This document shows, piece after piece, positions 27,076-35,256 of a stretch of 64,000 nt of DNA; within the stretch, counting starts at the first letter, position 1; every line of letters starts with the position of its first letter. A program made the position numbers and the translations under genes. The notes under the pieces are model-generated. The model saw nothing but the letters and a program-made list of their open reading frames with translations, was not told where the DNA came from and searched no databases. Origin of the DNA: an uncultured Oscillospiraceae bacterium (lineage in GTDB: Bacteria; Bacillota; Clostridia; Oscillospirales; Oscillospiraceae); the NCBI GenBank assembly GCA_934567355.1, contig CAKTJC010000001.1, positions 62,001 to 126,000 of the forward strand. Direction: 5' to 3'.

Positions 27076-27103
27076 CCAATTCGACCATATATGTTCGAAT
27101 TGG
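27076..27103. promoter_or_regulatory. 28-bp near-perfect palindrome, operator candidate
   Basis: Arms CCAATTCGA (27076-27084) and TCGAATTGG (27095-27103) flank CATATATG, itself a palindrome; only one symmetric position (27085/27094) mismatches. It lies between the YesN-type regulator and GH3 gene 2, about 50 bp upstream of the GH3 -10. Confidence 0.55.
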
Positions 27104-27150
27104 ACCGGTCCCGTGCTGAATCTTCATAGGAAAAATAGGAAAAAAGAAGC

Positions 27151-27156
27151 TATAAT
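27151..27156 (+). promoter_or_regulatory. -10 element of GH3 gene 2 promoter
   Basis: TATAAT about 53 bp before the start codon. No recognisable -35 at 16-18 bp, which suggests an activator-dependent promoter. Confidence 0.55.
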
Positions 27157-27208
27157 ACAGACAGCAGCAGGGTTTACACCCGCTGACAATCTGAGAGGAG
27201 AACGAACC

Positions 27209-29713
27209 ATGAGAAAAAAGCTATCCCTTTTGCTCGCACTGGTGCTCGCGCTGTCCTGCACTGCAGCGGCCTTTGGCCAGCAGTATTTCAACGCAGCTAC
27301 CTCCACCGAACTCATCGACCCGACCACCTTCACAAAACCCTATGAGGTAAATCAGGTCGTCGTCGAAGCCGATGAGACCACCGGCCAGGTTCGCCTGGAA
27401 GCCCGCACCAAGGAGATCATCGAAGTCGACGGCCTGAAGTTCAAGGATCTGAACGGCAACGGCCAGCTGGACGTCTACGAAGACTGGCGCCAGGACATCG
27501 ACGCCCGTGTGGACGATCTGCTGAGCCAGATGACCATCGACGAAGAGATCGGCCTGCTGTGGCATGCCTCCACCGGCGGCACCTTCACCTCCATGTACCC
27601 CTACACCGAGGATTGGCTCTACTCCAACGAGCCCACCTACACCGACCAGGACGGCAACTGCTACGTCCCCATGTACCACTCCATCATCTCCGATAACGTT
27701 ACCACCTATCTGCACAATGTCAACGGCACTCCCGATACCCTGATCTATGAGAACAACGCTTTCCAGGAAATTGCCGAGTCTGCCCGTCTGGGCGTTCCCG
27801 TGGTGCTCAGCTGCGACCGCAGCTACAACACCTGGGCCGGCATGGTCAACATGCCCAACTACGCCTTCGGCATTGCCCATGACGAAGAGCTGCTGTACGA
27901 CATGGTCGCCCAGTACGCCGCCGAAGAGCGCGCCATCGGCTTCCATGTTCCCTTCCACTCCTACGGCGTGGAGATCGGCTCCTGGTACGGCGATGACGTG
28001 AACTACATCGCCAAAATGGTCGGCATCGAGACCAAGGCCTATCAGGAAAACGGCGTCAACGCCTGCACCAAGCACTTCATGGCCCGCGGCGGCCGCTCCA
28101 GCTATGCAAACGCCAAGAGCGCTGCCAACCTGCTGGATTCCTGGCTGGTCGGCTGGAAGAGCGCCGTCATCGACAACGGCTCCGGCTGGGTCATGCTGAA
28201 CAACGGCCACCTGCTCAACGACTGCAACGTGTGCTATGACAGCGAGTCCATGGCCATCCTGCGTCAGACCCTGGGCTACGACGGCTGCGTCGTTACCGAC
28301 TGGCCCATGTGGATGCAGAGCCCCTCTGCTTCCGGCACCACCCCCGAGGGTATTGACCTGTCCACCGCTTCCGTCGGCGAGCTGTACGCCATCATTCTCA
28401 ACGCTGATGTCGACCAGATCGGCTGCTTCTTCATGGTCGAACCCGACGTCTCCACCGACTATGACGACATCATCGCCCGCTACCCCGGCATGATGCAGCC
28501 CATGTGGCCCGAGACCATCAAAGAGCAGCTCGCCAACGGCAACCTGACCCAGGCGACCGTTGACAAGCATGCAAAGCGCGTCCTGCGCAACAAGTTTGAG
28601 CTTGGCCTGTTCGAAGACCCCTATGCCGACCTGGATGCCGCCCTGGAGCTGGCTGCCAGCGACGCCTACAAGGCAGAAGCCTTCCAGCTGAACACCATCG
28701 AGGATGTCTATGCTGCCCGGAACGACAGAATGAACGAGATGGACATCCGCCTGCAGACCGAGTCCACCGTCCTGCTGAAGAACGAGGGGAACCTGCTGCC
28801 TCTGGCAAAGGACACCAAGGTCTATGTGGACGGCTCCTCCAAGGATACCACGGCTATGGACATTGAAGCCATCGGCGCCTACGCCCAGATCGTGGATGAC
28901 ATGGAGAGCGCTGATGTCATCATCGCCCATGTGACCGCCATGGACGACAACACCGAGCTGCTGATCGAGGACGCCCAGGATGCCGGCATCCCCATGGCAC
29001 TGCTGTTTGACGGCGGCGTTTCCAACGAGCCCAACGCCTGGGCCATTGAGAACAGCACCGCTGTGATGTTCCTGACCTACGACTGCACCCCCGACCATGG
29101 TTCCTCCATGGGCAACTTCTACCACAAAACCCTGCCCTCCGTCATCGCCGATATGCTCTTCGGTGAAAAGCAGCCCGGCGGCTCCACCGTGTTCGAGATC
29201 GCCCGGAATTCCGACGATGCCGAGATGGATTGGGGCGAGCTGCAGTTTGACACCGGCGTGGACATTCCCACCCGCCTGTATATGGCTGCTACCGTCCGCA
29301 ATAACCCCACCGCAGAGCTGCCCCGCAACCTGGGCGATGTGATCGTTCCCGTTGGCTTCGGCATGCGCTACGGCGAGGATGCCGACATCACCGTGAACAC
29401 CCTGGTCACCGATCAGGTGGTGGAGGAAGTCACTTCCGAAACCTCCTCCGGCACCCGGACCTCCAATGTTGTGATGAACAGCACCATCACCAGCGGCCAG
29501 TCCGTGAAGCTGTATATGATCGCCGAAAACAACGGCGCTGACGGCTCCACCACCGTACAGGTCCTGGAGGGTGAGACCGTCCTGGCTTCCAAGTACATCA
29601 GCGTGGCAGGCGGCTCCTTCGTGGTCGTCACCATTGAAGTGCCTCTGGAAGGCGCCGGTGAGCACACCCTCACCGTCGGCGGCAACACCATCGTCATCAC
29701 CGTCGCTGAATAA
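27209..29713 (+). CDS. Secreted glycoside hydrolase family 3 enzyme (2)
   Basis: 834 residues. Signal peptide (RKK, LSLLLALVLALS, cleavage near AAA-F/G). Like the enzyme at 17712 it has EVDGLKFKDLNGNGQLDVYE (Ca-binding-like loop) ahead of the GH3 barrel, a CTKHFMARGG segment and the putative nucleophile Asp364 in VVTDWPMWM. The GH3 C-terminal domain is followed by a final beta-sandwich containing YMIAENNGADGSTTV. A beta-glucosidase or beta-xylosidase-like role outside the cell is likely; specificity is unknown. GAGAGGAG precedes ATG 27209. Control by the divergent YesN-type regulator is inferred. Confidence 0.9.
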   Translation: MRKKLSLLLALVLALSCTAAAFGQQYFNAATSTELIDPTTFTKPYEVNQVVVEADETTGQVRLEARTKEIIEVDGLKFKDLNGNGQLDVYEDWRQDIDARVDDLLSQMTIDEEIGLLWHASTGGTFTSMYPYTEDWLYSNEPTYTDQDGNCYVPMYHSIISDNVTTYLHNVNGTPDTLIYENNAFQEIAESARLGVPVVLSCDRSYNTWAGMVNMPNYAFGIAHDEELLYDMVAQYAAEERAIGFHVPFHSYGVEIGSWYGDDVNYIAKMVGIETKAYQENGVNACTKHFMARGGRSSYANAKSAANLLDSWLVGWKSAVIDNGSGWVMLNNGHLLNDCNVCYDSESMAILRQTLGYDGCVVTDWPMWMQSPSASGTTPEGIDLSTASVGELYAIILNADVDQIGCFFMVEPDVSTDYDDIIARYPGMMQPMWPETIKEQLANGNLTQATVDKHAKRVLRNKFELGLFEDPYADLDAALELAASDAYKAEAFQLNTIEDVYAARNDRMNEMDIRLQTESTVLLKNEGNLLPLAKDTKVYVDGSSKDTTAMDIEAIGAYAQIVDDMESADVIIAHVTAMDDNTELLIEDAQDAGIPMALLFDGGVSNEPNAWAIENSTAVMFLTYDCTPDHGSSMGNFYHKTLPSVIADMLFGEKQPGGSTVFEIARNSDDAEMDWGELQFDTGVDIPTRLYMAATVRNNPTAELPRNLGDVIVPVGFGMRYGEDADITVNTLVTDQVVEEVTSETSSGTRTSNVVMNSTITSGQSVKLYMIAENNGADGSTTVQVLEGETVLASKYISVAGGSFVVVTIEVPLEGAGEHTLTVGGNTIVITVAE

Positions 29714-29729
29714 TTCTCTCAGTCCAAAA

Positions 29730-29756
29730 GGGGCGGGCGCAAGCCCGTCCCTTTTT
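29730..29756 (+). terminator. Terminator of GH3 gene 2
   Basis: GGGGCGGGC / GCCCGTCCC stem, loop GCAA, then TTTTT. Confidence 0.85.
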
Positions 29757-29760
29757 CGCG

Positions 29761-29800
29761 CACCAAAAAGCCGCCCCATTTTTGGGGCGGCTTTTTGGTG
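29761..29800 (-). terminator. Bidirectional terminator at the 3' end of rnpB
   Basis: A perfect 17-bp stem beginning CACCAAAAAGCCGCCCC and its complement flanks a short T-rich loop. It can act in both directions and follows the RNase P RNA on the minus strand. Confidence 0.8.
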
Positions 29801-30147
29801 CGGCGCGGGCCTGTAAGCCGGGTTCTGTTTTGACAGCCATCTATCTAGCCCTGCGGTTGCCCGCAGGATCAAGCCGCCTCCTCGGGACGGTCGGGCAGAC
29901 CTGCATGTCCCTCCACGGCGTTGCTCCGGGATAGAGTTTACATCGTAAAACCCATGTTACCATGGGCCGGGTGCGCTCTTACCGCACCTTTTCACCCTTA
30001 CCCTGCAAGCAGGGCGGTATCTCTCTGTTGCACTTGTCCTAGGGTTACCCCCGGCGGGCGTTACCCGTTATCCCTGCCCTGTGGAGCCCGGACTTTCCTC
30101 ATCTGGAACCTTTCGGTTTCCATCCGCGGCTGTCCAGCCTGCGCTGC
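29800..30147 (-). ncRNA. rnpB: RNase P RNA, bacterial type A
   Basis: On the minus strand the P4-region segment GAGGAAAGTCCGGGCTCC (30100-30083) and the 3' segment CAGAACCCGGCTTACAGG (29827-29810) are universal RNase P RNA marks. The two ends can pair as helix P1 (GCGCAGGCTG with CAGGCCCGCGC, one mismatch). Length of about 348 nt fits the class. It is the catalytic subunit that removes 5' leaders from pre-tRNA. The 5' end is placed 7 nt after a consensus -10; the 3' end is approximate. Confidence 0.93.
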
Positions 30148-30153
30148 GGGATT

Positions 30154-30182
30154 ATTCTAACCCAAAGGCGGCGAATTGTCAA
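30154..30182 (-). promoter_or_regulatory. SigA promoter of rnpB
   Basis: Minus strand: -35 TTGACA (30177-30182), 17-bp spacer, -10 TAGAAT (30154-30159). Confidence 0.85.
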
Positions 30183-30188
30183 ATCCCC

Positions 30189-30217
30189 TTGCAAATTCTT
30201 TTTGAAAAGGGTATACT
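30189..30217 (+). promoter_or_regulatory. SigA promoter of murD-ispD-ispF
   Basis: -35 TTGCAA (30189-30194), 17-bp spacer, -10 TATACT (30212-30217). It is divergent from, and only 6 bp away from, the rnpB -35. Confidence 0.85.
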
Positions 30218-30249
30218 GGCACCATGGAACCAATTGGGAGGCAACATAA

Positions 30250-31602
30250 ATGGATGCTTTTAATGAATATTTTAATTCCCTGCGGGGCAAAAAAATTGCC
30301 GTGCTGGGTCTTGGTGTGAGCAACCGCCCCCTGGTGCGGCTGCTGCTGGAATTTGGCTGTGATGTTACCGGCTGCGACAAAACGCCCCGGGAGAAGCTGG
30401 ATGCCGAAGTGCTGGCGCTGGAGCAATCCGGCTGCCGTCTTTGCGTCGGCGAGCACTACCTGGATGATGTGGCGGCGGACGTGGTGTTCCGCACCCCCGG
30501 AATGCACCCGGGTAACCCCGCCATCTGCCGCCTGCGGGAGCAAGGCGCGGCCATCACCTCTGAAATGGATGTGTTCTTCCGGGTGGCACCCTGCCACTTG
30601 ATTGGCGTCACCGGCTCCGACGGCAAGACCACCACCACCACCCTGATTTCCGAAATGCTGAAAGCGGCCGGAAGAAAGGTCTGGCTGGGCGGCAACATCG
30701 GCACGCCCCTGCTGCCCCTGTGCCGCCAGATGAAAGCGGACGACTATGCCGTGGTGGAGCTCAGCTCCTTCCAGCTCATGGACATGACCCACAGCCCCCA
30801 GCGGGCGGTGGTCACCAACCTGGCCCCCAATCATCTGGATATTCACAAGGACATGGAAGAATATGTGGAAGCAAAGAAGAATATCTTCCGCTTCCAGACA
30901 GAAAAAGACCTTCTGGTGCTCAACGCCGACAATGCCATCACCGCCGGATTCACCGGGGTGGGGCAGACCCATTTTTTCTCCCGGAAGGGGAAAACCAACT
31001 GCATCTGGCAGGAGGGGGACTGGATTGTGCGCCGGGGGGAGCGGGTGCTGAATGTCCATGACATTCTCATTCCCGGTGTCCATAATATTGAAAACTATAT
31101 GGCAGCCATGGCGGCAGTGGACGGCCTGGTGCGTGACGAGGATATTTGCATCGTTGCCAAGAATTTCGGCGGTGTGGAGCACCGCATTGAGCTGGTGCGG
31201 GTGAAGGACGGGGTGAAATTCTACAATGATTCCATTGCCTCCTCTCCCAGCCGCACCATTGCCGGACTGCGCAGCTTCACCCAAAAGGTGATTTTGATTG
31301 CAGGAGGCTATGACAAGCACATCCCCTATGACGTGCTGGGGCCAGAAATCTGCGCCCATGTCTCCCAGGTGTTCCTGTGCGGTGCCACGGCAGATAAGAT
31401 TCGCGCCTGTGTGGAAGGCTGCACCGGGGAGAAGCCGGAGATGACGGACTGCGGCGATTTTGACAGCGCCGTGCTGGCGGCGGCAAGAGCCGCAAAACCG
31501 GGGGACATTGTGCTCATGAGCCCGGCCAGCGCCTCCTTTGACCAGTTCAAGAATTTCATGGAGCGGGGCAACCGCTTCAAGCAGCTGGTAAAGGAGCTGT
31601 AA
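30250..31602 (+). CDS. murD: UDP-N-acetylmuramoyl-L-alanine--D-glutamate ligase
   Basis: 450 residues. It adds D-glutamate to UDP-MurNAc-L-Ala with ATP in cytoplasmic peptidoglycan synthesis. N-terminal Rossmann domain (KIAVLGLGVSNRPLV), central P-loop GVTGSDGKTTTT (about 119-130), Mur-ligase segments VVELSSFQLM and TNLAPNHLDIH, and the C-terminal domain with FYNDSIASSPSRT. GGGAGG lies before ATG 30250. It leads an operon with ispD and ispF, outside the usual dcw cluster. Confidence 0.95.
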   Translation: MDAFNEYFNSLRGKKIAVLGLGVSNRPLVRLLLEFGCDVTGCDKTPREKLDAEVLALEQSGCRLCVGEHYLDDVAADVVFRTPGMHPGNPAICRLREQGAAITSEMDVFFRVAPCHLIGVTGSDGKTTTTTLISEMLKAAGRKVWLGGNIGTPLLPLCRQMKADDYAVVELSSFQLMDMTHSPQRAVVTNLAPNHLDIHKDMEEYVEAKKNIFRFQTEKDLLVLNADNAITAGFTGVGQTHFFSRKGKTNCIWQEGDWIVRRGERVLNVHDILIPGVHNIENYMAAMAAVDGLVRDEDICIVAKNFGGVEHRIELVRVKDGVKFYNDSIASSPSRTIAGLRSFTQKVILIAGGYDKHIPYDVLGPEICAHVSQVFLCGATADKIRACVEGCTGEKPEMTDCGDFDSAVLAAARAAKPGDIVLMSPASASFDQFKNFMERGNRFKQLVKEL

Positions 31603-31603
31603 C

Positions 31604-32326
31604 ATGAACATTGCCAAGCTCACCAAATTGGGGCGCAAGGCGCTGCCCCTGAAAACCTGCGGCGCGGTGATCGTGGCCGCCGGTTCCGCCTCCCGCATGG
31701 GCGGCATTGACAAGGTGATGGCTCCTTTGGGCGGCGACCCCATGATTGTCCGCACGGTCAGAGCCTTCCAGCAGTGCGAGGCCATCGCGGAAATCGTCAT
31801 TGTCACCCGCCCGGATTTGATTCGCCCCATTTCTGGCCTTTGCGCTGGGATGGATAAGGTGCGGGCGGTGGTGGCCGGGGGAGCCAGCCGCCAGGCATCC
31901 GTGTGGCTGGGGCTGAACGCCCTGTCGGAGGGCATCCAGCTGGCTGCCATCCACGATGGGGCAAGACCCCTGATTTCCGGCGCGGTGATTGACCGTACCG
32001 TTCGCGCCGCCAACAGCTATGGCGCGGCAGCCCCTGCCATCCCGGTGAAGGACACCATTAAGATTGTGAAAAGCGGCCTGGTGGAGGAAACCCCCGACCG
32101 GGCAACCCTGCAAGCGGTGCAGACCCCCCAGGTGTTTGACTTTGACCTGCTGCGGGGGGCGCTGAAAAAGGCGGAGGAGGAAAGGGCCGCGGTCACCGAC
32201 GACTGCTCCGCTGTGGAGCGGCTGGGGATGAAAATTAAAATTGTGGAGGGGGACGAGCGGAATTTGAAGGTCACCACCCCCCTGGATTTGAAAATTGCGG
32301 AAATGCTTTTGGAGGAACAGAAATGA
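31604..32326 (+). CDS. ispD: 2-C-methyl-D-erythritol 4-phosphate cytidylyltransferase
   Basis: 240 residues. It converts MEP and CTP to CDP-ME in the non-mevalonate isoprenoid pathway. The nucleotide-binding signature [14 protein letters not shown] with K36-type lysine downstream, [24 protein letters not shown] and [11 protein letters not shown] are present. An N-terminal extension of about 17 residues precedes the fold. It starts 1 nt after the murD stop and its 3' end overlaps ispF by 4 nt (ATGA). Isoprenoid supply feeds polyprenyl carrier for the wall, consistent with murD in the same operon. Confidence 0.95.
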   Translation: MNIAKLTKLGRKALPLKTCGAVIVAAGSASRMGGIDKVMAPLGGDPMIVRTVRAFQQCEAIAEIVIVTRPDLIRPISGLCAGMDKVRAVVAGGASRQASVWLGLNALSEGIQLAAIHDGARPLISGAVIDRTVRAANSYGAAAPAIPVKDTIKIVKSGLVEETPDRATLQAVQTPQVFDFDLLRGALKKAEEERAAVTDDCSAVERLGMKIKIVEGDERNLKVTTPLDLKIAEMLLEEQK

Positions 32327-32790
32327 GAATTGGTCACGGCTATGACGTCCACCGGTTGACCCGCGGGCGGGACTTGATTCTGGGCGGCGTGAAGATTCCC
32401 TATGAATTGGGGCTGGACGGCCACTCCGATGCGGATGTGCTGCTCCATGCGGTGATGGATGCCCTGCTGGGGGCGGCGGCCCTGCGGGATATTGGCTATC
32501 ATTTCCCGGACACCGACCCGGCCTACAAGGGGGCGGACTCCATGGAGCTGCTGAAAATTGTGGGACAGAAGATTGCTGCCGCCGGTTACCGGGTGGGCAA
32601 TATTGACGTGACCATGATTGCCCAGAAGCCCAAGCTCAAGGACTATATCCCCGCCATGACGGAAAACATCGCCCGCGCCCTGGACATTCCGGTGGGTCGG
32701 GTGAATGTGAAGGCCACCACCGAGGAAAAGCTGGGCTTTACCGGCTCCGGCGAGGGAATGCGCTGCCACGCGGTGTGCCTGCTGGAATAA
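32323..32790 (+). CDS. ispF: 2-C-methyl-D-erythritol 2,4-cyclodiphosphate synthase
   Basis: 155 residues, full length for the trimeric IspF. It cyclises CDP-ME-2-phosphate to MEcPP and CMP. Zinc-ligand motif GYDVHRL (Asp8, His10) and [20 protein letters not shown], plus [10 protein letters not shown] and [16 protein letters not shown], are intact. It is translationally coupled to ispD; IspE is not encoded between them, and no IspDF fusion exists. Confidence 0.97.
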   Translation: MRIGHGYDVHRLTRGRDLILGGVKIPYELGLDGHSDADVLLHAVMDALLGAAALRDIGYHFPDTDPAYKGADSMELLKIVGQKIAAAGYRVGNIDVTMIAQKPKLKDYIPAMTENIARALDIPVGRVNVKATTEEKLGFTGSGEGMRCHAVCLLE

Positions 32791-32797
32791 ATACGGA

Positions 32798-32826
32798 AAC
32801 CCCTGAGCCTCAGCAGCTCAGGGGTT
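32798..32826 (+). terminator. Terminator of murD-ispD-ispF
   Basis: AACCCCTGAG / CTCAGGGGTT perfect 10-bp stem followed by CGTCTTTTATTTT. Confidence 0.8.
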
Positions 32827-32832
32827 CGTCTT

Positions 32833-33654
32833 TTATTTTGTTCGCTTGAAGCCCAGATGCAGCGCCTTTGCGGGGCACGCTTTTACGCAGTCGCCGCAGC
32901 GGATGCATTCGGCACTGTTGGGGGTGCGGCTGGGGTCAACACACATTTTGCAGGCGGCAGCGCACCTGCCGCAGCGGACGCATTTCTCCGCATCCAAGTC
33001 CATGCGGCACAGCGCGAATCGATTGAACAGCCCATAAATGGCTCCCAGCGGGCACAGATATTTACAGAAGGGGCGGAAAATCACGGCACTGGCTGCAATG
33101 ATCCAGAAGAACACAAAGAACTTCCAAAGGAAAATGCCTCCCAGCTGTGCCCGCACCATGCCGTCCCGGGCGGCAAGCAGGATGCCTGCCAGCGTGCCGG
33201 AGGGGCACAGGTATTTGCAGAAAAACGGCGTCAGCGGGTAAAGCATCGGCAATACCACCACCAGCAGCACCAGCACGACATACTTGAGCTTCCGCATCGG
33301 CCGATCCGCCCGGAAACGGTTGCGCTTTGGAACGCCGGGGATCAGGTGCAGCAGCTCCTGGATCAGGCCGAAGGGGCACAGGAAGCCGCACACCGCCCGC
33401 CCCAGCACCGCGCCGAAAAACAGCAGCAATCCCACAACATAATAGGGGATCCGGATCCGCAGGCCGGACAGGAAATTTTGCAGTGAGCCCATGGGGCAGG
33501 CTCCCACCGCGCCGGGGCAGGAATAGCAATTGAGGCCGGGGACGCAGACATTCTTCCCCGCGCCCTGGTAGATCTTCCCGGTGAAAAAGCCCTTCAGATT
33601 GGCATTTTGCAGCAGCGCAGCCGCGCCCTGAATGCCAAAGCGTTTTTTATCCAA
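32833..33654 (-). CDS. NapH/NosR-like membrane protein with two 4Fe-4S clusters
   Basis: 273 residues from TTG 33654, chosen because GGAG sits 10 nt upstream. Several membrane helices alternate with paired cysteine motifs: NCYSCPGAVGACPMG, CGFLCPFGLIQ, CKYLCPSGTL and CKYLCPLGAI, as in NapH/NosR/CcoG-type electron-transfer proteins. The C-terminus carries two ferredoxin motifs, CVRCGRCAAACKMCV and CIRCGDCVKACP. It likely passes electrons across the membrane to the neighbouring extracytoplasmic thioredoxin-like protein. It overlaps the preceding 45-residue gene by 8 nt. The electron donor is unknown. Confidence 0.85.
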   Translation of the reverse strand: MDKKRFGIQGAAALLQNANLKGFFTGKIYQGAGKNVCVPGLNCYSCPGAVGACPMGSLQNFLSGLRIRIPYYVVGLLLFFGAVLGRAVCGFLCPFGLIQELLHLIPGVPKRNRFRADRPMRKLKYVVLVLLVVVLPMLYPLTPFFCKYLCPSGTLAGILLAARDGMVRAQLGGIFLWKFFVFFWIIAASAVIFRPFCKYLCPLGAIYGLFNRFALCRMDLDAEKCVRCGRCAAACKMCVDPSRTPNSAECIRCGDCVKACPAKALHLGFKRTK

Positions 33655-33784
33655 TGCCCACACACTCCATGCACACCCGGATGGCCTTTGCCAGCACCTG
33701 CGCCGGCTGCTTCTGCACAATGCCGATGGCAATCAGCGCGGCAGCTGCCGCCAAAGCCAGGGCAGCGGGATAATTCTTTTTCAT
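33647..33784 (-). CDS. CXXC microprotein (CD1871A family-like)
   Basis: 45 residues: one N-terminal membrane helix (AALALAAAAALIAIGIV), then a short tail ending CMECVGIG with Cys38 and Cys41. Size, Lys start and the C-terminal C-x-x-C match small clostridial proteins named after C. difficile CD1871A (name from memory). It is tightly coupled: ATG at 33784 overlaps the chagasin-thioredoxin stop by 4 nt and its own stop overlaps the ferredoxin gene. Probably a membrane-tethered thiol relay between the two larger partners. Confidence 0.75.
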   Translation of the reverse strand: MKKNYPAALALAAAAALIAIGIVQKQPAQVLAKAIRVCMECVGIG

Positions 33785-34818
33785 AGCAGTTCCTCGATCA
33801 GCTCCACCCAGCTGTCGTAGTCCATGGCGCCGGCGAAGCTGTCCTTTACGATGCCGCCGGAGCTCCCGATGATGACGGTGGTGGGCACATAGCCGGTTTG
33901 CAGGAAATCAAATTCATCGGTGTAGCGCAGGATGGGATAGGTAACGCCGGTTCTGTCCAGCACGGCCTGAACGTCCTCGTCAGAATCCGGCGTGGCAAAT
34001 ACGCCGATGACCTGCACGCCTCTGTCGGCATATTCCTGGCTGAGCTTTTGCAGATCCGGCATCTCACCGACGCAGGGGCCGCACCAGGGCTCCCAGAAGT
34101 TTAGAATGGTCAGGCTGTGTCCGGCCAAAATCTGCTCCGTGACGGGATTGCCTTCAAAGTCCGTGGTGCTGAACAAAAATTCCGGGGCGAAGGGCATGTC
34201 CCGCTCCTGCCAGCGGAAGGAGATCTCCCACACATACAGCTGCTGCCCGTCGCTGACCACCTGATAGGTAAATACCTCGGCAATTTCCGGATCCTCCGGG
34301 TAAAAGCGGATCGTCTCAAAGCCCTCTGCCAGGGCGGACAACAGGAAGCGCTGATTCCCGTCCTCGTCCGGCTCCATCGCCTCCAGCGCCGCAATGCCGC
34401 CTGTTTCCATTTCCGGCTCCCAGGTGCCGGGCAGTGTGATCTCACTGCCGGTGATCACGTTCAGCCCCTCGTCCACCGTAACAGGAACCGTGAACCGATA
34501 CAGCGGCTGCACGCTCTCCCAGGGGCGCTGATAAGAAAAGGTGATCTCCGCCGTGCCGGCTGCCGCGCCGGTGATGCGGAAATTGTGCACAGCAGGAGCG
34601 CCTTGCAGATAGGGATCCGTCTCCTGCGTGGCAATTTCCAGGTCATCCGCCTGGGCGACCGTTTCATCGCTGGAGCTTACCAGCCATTCATAGCCCGTGC
34701 TGGGGTTGCAGGCCAGGGTCAGGCTGACACAGCGCTGGGGCTCCCCCTCATAGTCTGCCCGGACAGCCGGAGCCGCCAGCAGGGCAAGGGCGAGGAAAAG
34801 GCAAAAAATACGTTTCAT
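33781..34818 (-). CDS. Secreted chagasin-like inhibitor domain fused to TlpA-like thioredoxin
   Basis: 345 residues. Signal peptide (KRIFCLFLALALLAAPAVRA). Residues about 25-115 have the chagasin (I42) marks: CNPSTGYEW (NPTTGY loop) and SYQRPWESVQ (RPWE loop), the loops that block papain-type proteases. A middle region (about 120-215) is unassigned. The C-terminal domain (about 215-345) is TlpA/thioredoxin-like with Trp245-Cys246-Gly-Pro-Cys249 and YVPTTVIIG (cis-Pro). It is exported and probably redox-active at the cell surface. Operon partners are the CXXC microprotein, the NapH-like ferredoxin and an upstream 86-residue membrane protein. Confidence 0.85.
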   Translation of the reverse strand: MKRIFCLFLALALLAAPAVRADYEGEPQRCVSLTLACNPSTGYEWLVSSSDETVAQADDLEIATQETDPYLQGAPAVHNFRITGAAAGTAEITFSYQRPWESVQPLYRFTVPVTVDEGLNVITGSEITLPGTWEPEMETGGIAALEAMEPDEDGNQRFLLSALAEGFETIRFYPEDPEIAEVFTYQVVSDGQQLYVWEISFRWQERDMPFAPEFLFSTTDFEGNPVTEQILAGHSLTILNFWEPWCGPCVGEMPDLQKLSQEYADRGVQVIGVFATPDSDEDVQAVLDRTGVTYPILRYTDEFDFLQTGYVPTTVIIGSSGGIVKDSFAGAMDYDSWVELIEELL

Positions 34819-34830
34819 GATCCGTCCTCC

Positions 34831-35091
34831 TTAGCGTTTTCTTTTCCATTTCACTATACGATATGCATCAGGAAAAATCAACAACGCAAAATGAAAAAGC
34901 ACGGCAAGATTCCCGGTAAAATCAGGAAAGCTCGCAGTGCTTTTCAATATCGTGACCGCAGTACCGGATGGCCGGTACGCTGCATCGGCTTCTGCCACAG
35001 TCAGCACATCGCCGGTGACGGTGGCGATCAGGTAAAAACCAATGGCAAAAAACAACAAAATTGTTCCGATAATCCGAAAAGTTCGACTCAT
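34831..35091 (-). CDS. Small membrane protein of unknown function
   Basis: 86 residues, two hydrophobic helices (about 7-28 and 58-75) and a basic C-terminus (KWKRKR). Not recognised. It is supported by a good promoter, a full GGAGGTG ribosome site and position 12 nt upstream of the chagasin-thioredoxin gene. The ribosome site is embedded in a perfect 9-bp hairpin, so translation may be conditional. Confidence 0.65.
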   Translation of the reverse strand: MSRTFRIIGTILLFFAIGFYLIATVTGDVLTVAEADAAYRPSGTAVTILKSTASFPDFTGNLAVLFHFALLIFPDAYRIVKWKRKR

Positions 35092-35093
35092 TT

Positions 35094-35120
35094 ACGCACC
35101 TCCTTCCAGGTGAGGTGCGT
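35094..35120 (-). promoter_or_regulatory. Hairpin sequestering the ribosome-binding site
   Basis: On the minus strand ACGCACCTC - 9 nt - GAGGTGCGT, ending 2 nt before the ATG at 35091. The 3' arm contains the Shine-Dalgarno, the 5' arm its complement. Closed, it would hide the ribosome site. Confidence 0.6.
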
Positions 35121-35123
35121 TTA

Positions 35124-35152
35124 ATCATAACGGATTTTCCAAATGATATCAA
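35124..35152 (-). promoter_or_regulatory. SigA promoter of the thioredoxin/ferredoxin operon
   Basis: Minus strand: -35 TTGATA (35147-35152), 17-bp spacer, -10 TATGAT (35124-35129). Confidence 0.75.
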
Positions 35153-35256
35153 TTGACAATTCTGCCAAAAAGGTGCAGAACTTCTTATGTGCATTGCCAT
35201 ATTCATCCGCCCGCAGCGCGTGGAAAACGGATAAACCTGAGAAAAAAAGCAGCCGG

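Noticed and set aside
27221..29872. 883-codon frame antisense to GH3 gene 2
   Set aside because: Same antisense artefact; the sense strand has signal peptide, GH3 motifs, promoter and terminator.
33654..33732. Longer N-terminus for the NapH-like ferredoxin protein
   Set aside because: The extra 26 residues lie inside the CXXC microprotein gene in another frame and lack a ribosome site; TTG 33654 has GGAG at proper spacing.
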